DNA from: Setoptus koraiensis
Taxonomy: Eukaryota > Arthropoda
Assembly: GCA_048013815.1 (NCBI GenBank)
Contig: CM106585.1
Span: 10,478,001-10,542,000 of the forward strand
Length of the DNA: 64,000 nt
Direction of reading: 5' to 3'
The position numbers were made by a program, and so were the translations under genes. The notes beneath the pieces were generated by a model that searched no databases, was not told where the DNA came from, and saw only the letters and a program-made list of their open reading frames with translations. Of the stretch, positions 23,057 to 32,700 are shown one piece after another; positions within the stretch are counted from its first letter, which is position 1; each line of letters starts with the position of its first letter.

Positions 23057-23578
23057 ATGAAAAAAGGAACAAACAAGGCTGGGGTCTTAGCCTCCTTTGT
23101 GGGAGCCGATAATGATGGATCACGAGTCTCTCAAAGAAGCACCGCAAGTTCTAGGCAACTGTATCGGGTTATGGATGATTTGACACGTAAAAGAAGATTG
23201 AGACACGATTTAGAGAAATTGGAAAAAGATAATTTCCATGAAGATCCTCACGCTAACCTTATTCCAAGCAAGAAAGCTCCGAGGTTCGACGATATTAAAA
23301 GTGGTTTGTCTGCTGAGGATAAACGCCGTCGGGCCAACGTGCGCATACGATATTTGTCATTTGCTCAGCTATTAGATGAGGATAGCCGCCGTAAACCACC
23401 CAATTATGCATCGGCCTCAGCCCCACCGCCAGAGGTTTTCCGCCTGCCCAAGAGGCATTTCTGCAGTGTCTGTGGTTTCAAAGCCAACTATACATGTGTC
23501 ACGTGTGGTATGAGATTTTGTTGCATAAACTGTAATTCAATACACAAAGAAACAAGGTGCTTAAAATGGACAGCTTAA
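23057..23578 (+). CDS. ZNHIT1: Zinc finger HIT domain protein 1 (SRCAP/SWR1 subunit)
   Basis: A 173-residue nuclear protein homologous to ZNHIT1/Vps71, a subunit of the SRCAP/SWR1 remodeller that deposits H2A.Z. The N-terminal basic helix (DDLTRKRRLRHDLEKLEKDN) and the following HEDPHANLIP correspond to the QLEALENDNFQDDPHAGLP element of the family. The C-terminal HIT zinc finger (about residues 136-170) has the CxxC...CxxC...H/C ligands: CSVCGFKANYTCVTCG then CCINCNSIHKETRCLKW, which matches the family ending ETRCLKW almost exactly. It is intronless. The start was chosen at the first ATG after GTF2H5. It converges on USP5 with only 48 bp between the two stop codons. Confidence 0.96.
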   Translation: MKKGTNKAGVLASFVGADNDGSRVSQRSTASSRQLYRVMDDLTRKRRLRHDLEKLEKDNFHEDPHANLIPSKKAPRFDDIKSGLSAEDKRRRANVRIRYLSFAQLLDEDSRRKPPNYASASAPPPEVFRLPKRHFCSVCGFKANYTCVTCGMRFCCINCNSIHKETRCLKWTA

Positions 23579-23594
23579 TCTTTCAAGCATCAGA

Positions 23595-23600
23595 TTTATT
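23595..23600 (-). terminator. Poly(A) signal of USP5
   Basis: Minus-strand AATAAA (plus-strand TTTATT) 27 bp beyond the USP5 stop, in the 48-bp gap between USP5 and ZNHIT1. Confidence 0.6.
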
Positions 23601-23626
23601 CATCTTAAACTAAAATGAGCGTGATA

Positions 23627-26071
23627 TCACCAAAACATCCGTTCGTAGAAATAAAGATAACCAAACTCGGTCGGAGGCTCCTCAGATATCGACACTTTGC
23701 TGTCATTGAAAATGACCCACCGATCGTCTTTTTTTATATGACAAACGTAGTGTCCACACATAGTCGATGTTCCCATGTGAGATATGAATGCCTTGAGCTG
23801 GTAAAATTTCGGACCCGTATCTGGCTTGAAAAGTTTAAGCTTGAAAGCATCGTGCCTTATGGCGACTGCAAGATTTTTGTTGCACGTAGGAGGGTTGAAA
23901 ATATAATCTATAGCTCGTTGTGGATCATTTTCTGATTCCTTTAGAGCTGTTATTGCCTGGGTTTCCTCTATTCCCATAGATAATAGAAGTGACATTGCTT
24001 CCGGATCAGGCTCTATCGACGTTGTGCCTCGAGAACTTGTTGGTTGTGAGACTTCTTTGATCTCGCTACTGTCCTGGGGGCTGTCCCCATTAAGCTCTTC
24101 TTCGTCTGGTTGTAAACCAGTGGCAGTTAATTCTGTCAAATCCAGGGTGTGGGGCACGTTAAATGCAACATCCAATTTTCTAGGTACCCAATCATCTCCC
24201 AGTTGAAACTTCTTCATTTGAAATACGAAATATTTGGGAAAGCGCGAAATTTTTGTTGTTTTTTTTGCAGTTGTATGGGAATTGGTAGCTGAAGAATAAA
24301 AGTCTTTCAATGTTTCCGGCCTAGAAAATTGATCAATGCAATCGACAAGATTGATTTTTGGTCTAACAAGTTCTGGCTGCTTAGCATCCGACTTGGGTGC
24401 AGCATCAGCAGCGGCTTTAGCTTCCTTGTAAGCTTCCACTTCGCTTTTGTTTGTGGCACTATCTAGGTCCACATGGAGAGGTAGACAATAGTCAACGCGG
24501 TGAGTATACTTGACCTTCTTTGATACATCACATTCAAATCTATCTTCGACGACAAATTCGAAGGCCTTTGTTGGATTAGTAGTTTTTGAAGATTTTTCTT
24601 CGCTTTGTTCTATTCTTGTTCTGCCATCGCTATCGTTACGCTCGATCAAATCAATGAGGTAGAGGAAGAATTCTTGAGCATCTTGTTGGCGTTTAGTTGA
24701 AAAATTCGGATTCTGCCCACAGACGTGGTGTTTGAACTTTTTTGGTGCAATACCCTGCTGTATTCTAGCGTCTCCTTCGCAAGGGTCTGGATCTGAGTAG
24801 CGTCCACTAAGGAGGCCATAGGCTAACTTGGCCATCTGATGGTTGAAATCGGATGGTCCATCACACAGTTGATAAATTGGAATAGGGGGATAGTAACGAT
24901 CCTGGAACTCTTTAAGGCTGAATAGTACTTGTAACAAAGAGTTCATGTAACAGGAATTTCCCAAATTGATCAAACCGGTATAACCGGGTCCAGATATTGG
25001 TTCCAGTTTTTTGCCTTCCTCTTGCATAATGGACCATTCACCAATTTTCTGATTCATATCTATTTCCAGCTCAACAGTGGATTTTTCTGTTTTCTTAAGA
25101 GACTGGATGTCTATACCAAAGTGAGCTAAATGTTTGGCCAGGTTTGGATCCTCGACCATATCTTCCTCGGGATAGGAATACACATCTGCTCCAGTTTCGG
25201 TAATTGTGCCCAATTTGACTGCAAGCGGATGACGAAATTCTTGATAATGTTCAACGGCGTGATTATTGCCACCAGAACCATCAAAGAATCTTCTACCGCA
25301 CAGTATTGAGCCGTCGGTTAGATTGAGCCAGAGATTTGTGGTGAGTTCACATTTTTCACATTTCCATCCGGAGGGCGGAATTTTGGGTGCCGGTGTCACT
25401 TGCTCCAATGAGTTTGCGTGGATGGAGATCTTTCTCTTTTCGCCGTCCCAAGTTGCACTAAATAGGCTCTGTTCCTGCATATGTTCGTCTGCCGACACCG
25501 CTTTCAAAATTGAATTCACAGACTCTAGAACTAGTTCGGGCAAGTCCGGATTAGGCAATGGAAACTCTGTCCTGGATGGCATGATAACAACAGAATTAAC
25601 GTCTTCATATCGGTATTCCTTGGCCTTGGCGTCAACGTCGAAACCGCCCTCCACTCCGATAGCCAAACGTTTTGGTTTGCTCTCTGAGCTTTCGGGTTTG
25701 TCGATCTGAGAAAGAAAAAGTGTGAGTTTTCTATTAGTGAGCTGCGTGAGAAAGGGGCAGGCAAATTGAGAATGTAACGCCATGACATGGCGAAATCAAA
25801 TCAATGTGCCAATAATTTCAGTTTGAGAATAAAACTGTCAACAAACCTTGTATTTCATCCGTTTCAAATGTAGGTATACTGCGTGCCCGTAACGATGGTA
25901 ATAATAATCGAGAAAATCCCTGCCAACAGCCTGAAAAGTTTTCATACAGATGTACAAGCCTCCCTCTGATTCCGGGGTGTCAAACGAGCACATACACTCA
26001 TCCCTCTGAACGAAGTGGGTCCCACTCAGGGCTATCTTGATGTGCCCGAAGTTGTTTGTCAGAGAATCCAT
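23627..26071 (-). CDS. USP5: Ubiquitin carboxyl-terminal hydrolase 5 (isopeptidase T)
   Basis: A cysteine deubiquitinase that disassembles unanchored polyubiquitin chains. Two exons, 26071-25847 and 25705-23627, join in phase 0 at GT-AG sites to give 767 aa. Features in order: a USP5-type N-terminus (RDECMCSFDTPESEGGLYIC), then the ZnF-UBP domain (GWKCEKCE, LWLNLTDGSILCGRR, GGNNHAVEHY) that reads the free ubiquitin C-terminus. The Cys box is GYTGLINLGNSCYMNSLLQV with Cys at about 327. One UBA domain follows (about 640-680, EAMSLLLSMGIEETQAITAL). The His box is FISHMGTSTMCGHYVCHI with His at about 727, and WVIFNDSKVS near the end. Animal USP5 normally has two UBA domains between the Cys and His boxes. 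Here the first is missing and only a Ser/Glu-rich linker remains. Confidence 0.96.
23650..23655 (+). terminator. Candidate poly(A) signal of ZNHIT1, inside USP5
   Basis: Plus-strand AATAAA 72 bp past the ZNHIT1 stop, antisense to the last USP5 codons. If used, the two transcripts overlap at their 3' ends. Confidence 0.45.
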
Positions 26072-26781
26072 ACTAATTAGCTAATTCTCTTGGTGCCTCA
26101 GGTAAGCTTAGGTAATCTTCTTATCTCTTATTTGTCTTGATGCCTCTTTCTGAATATATCTTTGATGGCTGCACTCACAATTGTCAATCGAAAGAAATGA
26201 TAACATGAGACTGTCGACTAATCTGTGATGATATGCACTAAAAAAAGATGCTCTCACTGTTGGTTTCACCTAATCAACTGCGCTGGGTTGAAAGGGGTCT
26301 CTGGCGTGCCGTGAGCTTAACTTATGCTAATCTGTTCCAATTTGGCTGTTAAACTCTCAAGACAAACCGATGCCAACTGTGACTATCATCTATCTGCTCA
26401 CTTTAAATCGATAATTTGTGCAAATGCACACGATACAAGTCACCATCCACTCACAAGCATTGCGGCAGCTGAGATGAATCCATTGCACAAGTACTGAGTG
26501 ATTCGTAAGTTATTGCCCACAATTTGTGCCCAATATTGTGCATAATAATTGGCTAAATAATCTGTGCACCCAAGAATCATGGCGAAAAGTGGCGATTGGC
26601 CATGCCATAAAACACACTTATGCGGCACATTTGTTTTATTTTATTTTTTATTTTTTTACGCAAGTTTCGTTTGCGCCGGTGTGCCACGATCAGAACCGCA
26701 ACTGTTACGCCCTCGCGGTTGTTCCCGCCTCTGTATTTTTATTCAAAACTTTTCGAACCGGGACGGAGCTCTCGGTCCTCA

Positions 26782-26833
26782 CTTAACATAACAATTGTAA
26801 TTCAAAAACGCGACCCTCGATTGTTATGTTAAG
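26782..26833. repeat. Perfect 14-bp inverted repeat with 24-bp loop
   Basis: CTTAACATAACAAT at 26782-26795 is exactly complementary to ATTGTTATGTTAAG at 26820-26833. A 24-base spacer separates them, so a transcript from either strand could fold into a hairpin. It lies about 700 bp upstream of the USP5 start codon. Confidence 0.7.
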
Positions 26834-27109
26834 ATCTTTTTCATTTTTCCCCTTACATTGTTTGTGTTTATGTATGGATGAAAGAAAAAAGGCAACCGCT
26901 CCATTTTCACATGTAAAAACTCCACAGAATTTTCCCCTTCTGAGAGAGACAAATAAAGAAAAATGTAGTACATCAGATATCAGAAAAAGGGCTTTTAATA
27001 TTTCGGGCAATTGCTGCTATACTCAACATGCATTTCCCGATTCGAATTGTTTATTAGTCCATATTGATTAATCATGAGAGAAAAAAAATGATCTGATGAC
27101 TATAACAGA

Positions 27110-27139
27110 ATATATGTATATATATATATATATATATAT
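27110..27139. repeat. TA dinucleotide microsatellite
   Basis: Alternating TA over about 30 bp in the CERK 3' flank. Confidence 0.85.
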
Positions 27140-27280
27140 CTATCACTATTTGTGTGGTTTCGATAGAAGGATGTAATCATAATAGTTGCTTCATAATGAA
27201 AGAAGTTCGAGTGTTTTCGAAAAATTTCTAGCCCAGAAATGCCGACAAAAGATAGACCCTTGATGACCATCACAGTACTA

Positions 27281-29719
27281 TCAGACATGCTTATATTTAG
27301 ATTGGCGCGTTTTAGTAGGTTCGCCAGTTCCAAACACCGGCAATAACTGGCGGTTGACTTTGACTCGGATAGACGCTTCAGAAAGTAGCTCTCCATCAAC
27401 GTTCCAGCTGCTATATCCTTCATCTTCCTTCGCTCGATCTTCGGCGTTTACATTCTGGGATATATCGGGACTGGCAACAAAGTCGAACTGCCTGCAACGG
27501 TAAGCATCGACATACTTGAGATCAAACTTGAGATAAATGTAGAAAAAAAAAGAATTAGTCATTAATATTATAGAAGCTAATGATAAAGTCATTACATGCT
27601 TAAGAATATGTAGACTTACTGGACTTTTCTTTGTCCATCCTGTCCTTAATAGATAGTTTAAATACTGAATCCTAGAACAAGAAGATACAAGTATAAGATC
27701 AGCGCAACCATTTCCGAGGTGATTGTTGGGAGATAAACCTTTTTTAGTCTGAGGACAGCGGCAAGCCATGACTGCAGTGTTCACACCAATGAAAGAGCCT
27801 TTCTTTCTAACTATGACATATTCTTCAGCATTCTCTTGATTACCATCTTCTTTGCAGAGTGGAACATCGTCACATAAATCTTCATTATTATTGACAGTTA
27901 GATGATTATTGTTCATGTGGCATGCTGCATAAACACTAGAAATACTTTTGCTTTGAATGCTTTCGCCACTATTGTTGTTATTGATTCTATCATCACAATC
28001 AGAGTGATTAATACTGTCACTACTAATGTTGGTCTTGCAACTTTCAGAGGCCTGCATTTGTTGGCTTTTCAATTGAGTTGTCTCCTCAGGTTGCGTGGAC
28101 TTTTCAACAATAGAATGGGAACAAATTGAACAATTTTTTTCGCATCGGGAGCCATCAGAGGGTGAGCCATCCTTCGGTGAGAGTACGATTGTGATTTCAC
28201 CAGAATAACTGCGATGCCGTAAAATATTCTGGGCGGCGCAAACGTCATATCTCTTTGGACCCATCCACCTCAAGGAATCTGAGTTCTTGATAATATCACC
28301 GAAGTAACCATAGCTTACAAAAGTACTTACAAATCTGAGTATATTATGATCTTCTTGTAATGAGTGTACTGAGCAAATGTCTATATTGACCGTTCTGCCA
28401 AGAACCATATTGAGAGCCGCAGTTGTTGAGTCATTTGTACCAATAACACCAAAAGAATTTGCATCTGTGGAGCCTGCACCTATAACTCCTATCGGCAATA
28501 TTGGAGACTCGAGCCTCCTTCCAATTCCGCCCAATCCTGATTTTAATTTAGATATCTCGATAGTATTTAGTTTATCCTCTTCGTGAGAACTGTTTTCGTC
28601 GTTTGTCATGTATTTTCTATTTGCTCTAAAAAGGATTCCGTTCATAAGTTCCCCAAACATACCATCACCTCCAACACAGATGATCCCATTGTACCTGTTT
28701 AAATCAGTAGTTGAGTTTTCAATCATTTGGCGAGCATGGTTTGCATACTCTGTCACTATCACCTCAGTATTTATATTTGCAACATCGAAAATGTATTCAA
28801 CTTTATTTTTATATATTTCCAGGGCTCGTCCTTTGCCACCATACGGGTTTATGAAAACGAGCAAACTTTTAGGTCTACCTTCGAATAGAGTCCTGGTGGC
28901 ATGCTTTATTTGCGAAGCCAATTCATCGATCGGAGTTCTCGTAGTATCCTTAGATTTATTGCATATGCTATTATCGAAAGTACTTGAAGGTTCTATGATC
29001 AAAGATTTAAGTATGAGCTGCCGACCTCGAGTAGCTTTCTTTTCAATCACATAATAAAGTTTAACCACTTTGACCGATTCACTTGCTTCTGACAGATGAT
29101 TTTCGCTACCGATATACTGCGACTCCTTGTCTTTCCATTTTTCAGTCTTGTCTCTTTTATCGATGCAAAACCGAGACTGCTCATTAATTTTCCTATCATT
29201 GGTCTGGCTCGGATGCACTGCTAATTTATTCAAAGAAGAGGCAGATTGAGCAGAGAAAGTTCCGCTTTCATTGCTACTTTCCGCATCTACGAATCCAAGA
29301 CTACCGCTTTCACCAGATACAGGGGAAGGCGATTTTGACGACGAGTAAGTAGATGATGATCTTGCAGAGTTGTACTCATCAATATTTTCCTTGTCTACAG
29401 TGGTCGACAATGGTGGACTCGAGTCTTGCGCTAATTTGTCATCTATGTTTGCGCACAAATCACATTGAATTGACTTTTTTAGCTTCAGAGAACTTTTTGA
29501 GCAAAAACATGTCTTGACAGAGATCAAAGAACTAAAATTGATTTTCTTTTGCCTTGAGAGTCTATATTTCGCTGACCGCTTGTGCACTGACTGATTTTCG
29601 CTATCCGCAGTGGGTTCTTGATTGGAATATACCAAAACCAATTCTTTGTTTTCACTTATCGATAGAATACATGGTCGACAATTTATGATGAAATTTCCCT
29701 TAAATGATTGTAGTGACAT
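27281..29719 (-). CDS. CERK: Ceramide kinase
   Basis: A lipid kinase that phosphorylates ceramide to ceramide-1-phosphate. Exons 29719-27620 and 27526-27281 join in phase 0 (781 aa). The intervening 93 bp has consensus ends (GTAAGT, TCTCAAG) and interrupts the CERK alignment, although it is free of stops. The diacylglycerol-kinase catalytic fold is clear: LLVFINPYGGKGRA, IVTEYANHA, GIICVGGDGMFGELMNGI, LPIGVIGAGSTDAN and SYGYFGDIIKNSDSLRWMG. The ceramide-kinase-specific CxxxCxxC motif is present as CEKNCSIC. Later AINAT-like GVNTAVMACRCPQTKKGLSP and HLGNGCADLILV match CERK. The C-terminus SSWNVDGELL is the last conserved block. The first 300 residues are Ser-rich and I cannot recognise the usual PH domain with confidence. 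Confidence 0.94.
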   Translation of the reverse strand: MSLQSFKGNFIINCRPCILSISENKELVLVYSNQEPTADSENQSVHKRSAKYRLSRQKKINFSSLISVKTCFCSKSSLKLKKSIQCDLCANIDDKLAQDSSPPLSTTVDKENIDEYNSARSSSTYSSSKSPSPVSGESGSLGFVDAESSNESGTFSAQSASSLNKLAVHPSQTNDRKINEQSRFCIDKRDKTEKWKDKESQYIGSENHLSEASESVKVVKLYYVIEKKATRGRQLILKSLIIEPSSTFDNSICNKSKDTTRTPIDELASQIKHATRTLFEGRPKSLLVFINPYGGKGRALEIYKNKVEYIFDVANINTEVIVTEYANHARQMIENSTTDLNRYNGIICVGGDGMFGELMNGILFRANRKYMTNDENSSHEEDKLNTIEISKLKSGLGGIGRRLESPILPIGVIGAGSTDANSFGVIGTNDSTTAALNMVLGRTVNIDICSVHSLQEDHNILRFVSTFVSYGYFGDIIKNSDSLRWMGPKRYDVCAAQNILRHRSYSGEITIVLSPKDGSPSDGSRCEKNCSICSHSIVEKSTQPEETTQLKSQQMQASESCKTNISSDSINHSDCDDRINNNNSGESIQSKSISSVYAACHMNNNHLTVNNNEDLCDDVPLCKEDGNQENAEEYVIVRKKGSFIGVNTAVMACRCPQTKKGLSPNNHLGNGCADLILVSSCSRIQYLNYLLRTGWTKKSPVSLHILKHVMTLSLASIILMTNSFFFYIYLKFDLKYVDAYRCRQFDFVASPDISQNVNAEDRAKEDEGYSSWNVDGELLSEASIRVKVNRQLLPVFGTGEPTKTRQSKYKHV

Positions 29720-32700
29720 CTTCGAACTTCTTGATTTCTTGCCAACGTTAGAATTGTACTTGTTAATAAATTGGATTCATGTATAATTCATGAGAGCTTG
29801 AAGTATATTATTTTATGTTGATTGCAGTAAATTTCCGGAGGAATGACTGTGAAATCTTAGTTCTTTCACTGGATGATAACAACAACTTCTGATTATTTTG
29901 TTGAGATGTCGATTTCGCATGATGTGTTCAGAAAAATGCTCACTTTCAACTATGAAGAATGATAGTAATACAATTTAACTTGATCATCGATCTTGGATGA
30001 CCTTGAGTATCTTGAAGTTGTACTTCTTTCTTATGTCTGATGATTTAAGATGTTGTCTCCATAATCTATGGAACTCTAAATTATTGATTACTTCAACTTA
30101 AGTCATGATAGATGGTAGCAAATGGATGTTTCACAATGTCTGACATCTAGGCGTTTGAATCTTGCTCCCTCTAAGATGCTACATTCACTAAGTTGCTAGA
30201 ATGCTAACGATATTCAATATGGTGGATAGTCACAATCATGCACACAAAGGTAAAACTTGAGTAATTTTCTGACGCAAATTCTTCTCGAATTGGTTTCACA
30301 TTAGGTAACAATTATTGAGCCTAGAAGCGATAACCTGTCTTGGGTGATGGAGCTAACTCACGTTAGTTCCTTGTTATATCCTTGTTTGCCTAAATCCTCT
30401 GTAGATCTGTGGATACATGCGGTATGCATATGGGTAGTGAGTTGTTGTTTCGTGAAGTTCTAAAGAAGCTAGTTTTACGAGTCTCAATACAAATATAAAA
30501 GGGGTTGACTCAAGATGTTCTTATGTATTTAAAGGTAAATGGTGTGTAGCTGGTTTAAAACTGAAACACTCGGTTATCTAATGTGACATGTTTACATCTA
30601 TAACCGGTTGAGGTATAGGCATGACCTGCTTGAAAGTCAAACGTCTGAGATGTAATGAGTATCTAATGGCTTGAAATTTATGCTGCTTTAAGTTTCGTGC
30701 TCTCTAAAGGTCGAGAGTGATGGTGCAACATGTAGCTCAAAGTGATGTTATTTAGTTTTCACGGATGATGATAATAATAATATCTTGGTGTCAAATAAAT
30801 AAGTAGAAGTATTGAAGTTATGTCGTGGTTAAAAGCCGATTGAGTCAAAACAAGTCACCGAAGTACGTGCCGTGTGATGTATTGTTAAAATATTCCTGAA
30901 TTCTTCAAACAGCAAAACATTGTAATACAACAAAAATGAGATTTGACCCGACACTCAACGAGAGACTTGTTGACTTGTTGGCCGATTGTAAGGTTAATTG
31001 CTTCGCCAATATCTGCAGCTTTTTTATAACGTAGACAATCTAAAATAGTATCAACGTAGCAAGTCTTGGTGTCTGTAACTAAACTTCCTACACGTAGATA
31101 TAATTCAAGTGACTGAAGTAACTTTTCACTAGTCAAGTGTATAACAACTAGAACTCTTAAGATTTACATCTAGTACTTCTATAAGAACAACAAACTTTTT
31201 TGGGCTGTTACTTCCACGTTACACTCCACACGACATTAACCGACGGCCAGCGAATTGCAGAACAAAGAGATTGTTGATTGATAGCTACTATTGATATTGT
31301 TGTGTTGTTATTTGTTGATATAATGAAGAGTATCTGCGAATTTTATGTATCTGCTGACTCAACTAGTCATGCTATGTCAGATTATCGTTGCTTATGTTGC
31401 ATACACTTGATGAATATCTTATTACCTCTTCTTGTAGGATTCAAAAATAGACCTCAGTTTTAACTTAACTGCCAATAATGATGGTATGGACGCCTTGCTG
31501 TTTCTGTTAGATCTAATCGAATGAGGTATGAGAAAGAGTACCGTAACTAACTCCGGACTGTTGTAAATGCAACTCCCGAGATCATTACAGTCGAACTGAG
31601 AGAATATAATAAGCTGTACAAAAACTTCCCTTGTTGTTGTTGCTAACAGTAAGAGTATGTATGTTCTCTTGCGTAGACACTACACTCGTTATAACAACTT
31701 TGTTCAACGGTTAGAGCCAATGTTGAGTTGGCAGCAACAGCAGCACTACCACCACTAGTTGGACTATTCAAATTTGATATTGTTGGAAGAAAACCAGTAT
31801 TTTACTTTAAGCTTATAGTATTCAAAGCGCGCTAGATGTCAGCTACTGAGACAGCTTGGCTGGCTAAATTAAGACTGTTACTCTCTTTCCTTTTTTCCTC
31901 TTCCTTTCGTTTCCCGTCTTTTTTCCAACTTTTCTACTTGAACTTGATTTGTTTGGTTATATTATTGTAGATGGTGGCTAATTCATCTTGGATGCTATAA
32001 TTAGTATAGTATGATCTAAGCGCGCACGCAATGCACGAGGAAGGATAGTTTTTCAATGCAAGTTGTTAAATGTATCATAATGTCAAGACTAGTGTGTGAG
32101 CAGTGTTACAGTTGAAGTTGGGGGAGTAAAAATAAATTCATTTAATAATAATAATATATATATGCGGTTGTATATATAAGTAGTTTGATTGGTAAGCTAT
32201 CTGTTGAGTTTGTCGAGCATTTGTGAGCTAATAAGTGTGAGTTTGTTCTATCAGTTTCCTAGTTACTCATGATCAAATAATAAATATACAACATTTTGAT
32301 GACAGGACGACGACGAAGACGGCAACGGCTAGATCGCGCGCGCATAATTCATGTTTTTTTCTTCTTTTTTCTTTTTCTTGCTGTTTGGCGTTGTCTTGTT
32401 GAATGCTATATAATGATGTGACTTATGCAGTACAAAACAGATTTTTATACGATAGGATGGAGTCACATCACACGGTCATAGTGATCACATAACGATACGA
32501 AGAATATTATGACTGTGATTGTTGTCATCATGAGATAAGCGGTTAGACGTTTCCTTTGAGGGTCGCTGAGTTCGATATTGTTAGCTCACAAGTAAGGCTA
32601 ACTGGTCATCATTTGATTATTAATTCAGGGCTTCGAATTGCCTGTTGACTTGTGCATGAGAGTACAATAACGTCCTAGTGAATAATACTTATAGAGTAGT

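Larger units (their letters stand above)
26072..27280. other. Intergenic region between CERK and USP5
   Basis: About 1.2 kb between two minus-strand genes, holding the USP5 promoter and the CERK 3' UTR. The only structure I see is a perfect 14-bp inverted repeat (26782-26833) and a TA microsatellite (27110-27139). No frame here looks coding. Confidence 0.55.

Noticed and set aside
27281-29719. Reading ceramide kinase as one uninterrupted 812-residue frame
   Set aside because: The middle 31 residues break the family alignment and are bounded by consensus GTAAGT and TCTCAAG, so an intron is more likely.
30885-31136. Minus-strand frame with protein-like composition
   Set aside because: Begins at TTG with no ATG and no consensus donor at its end; noted only as a possible exon.
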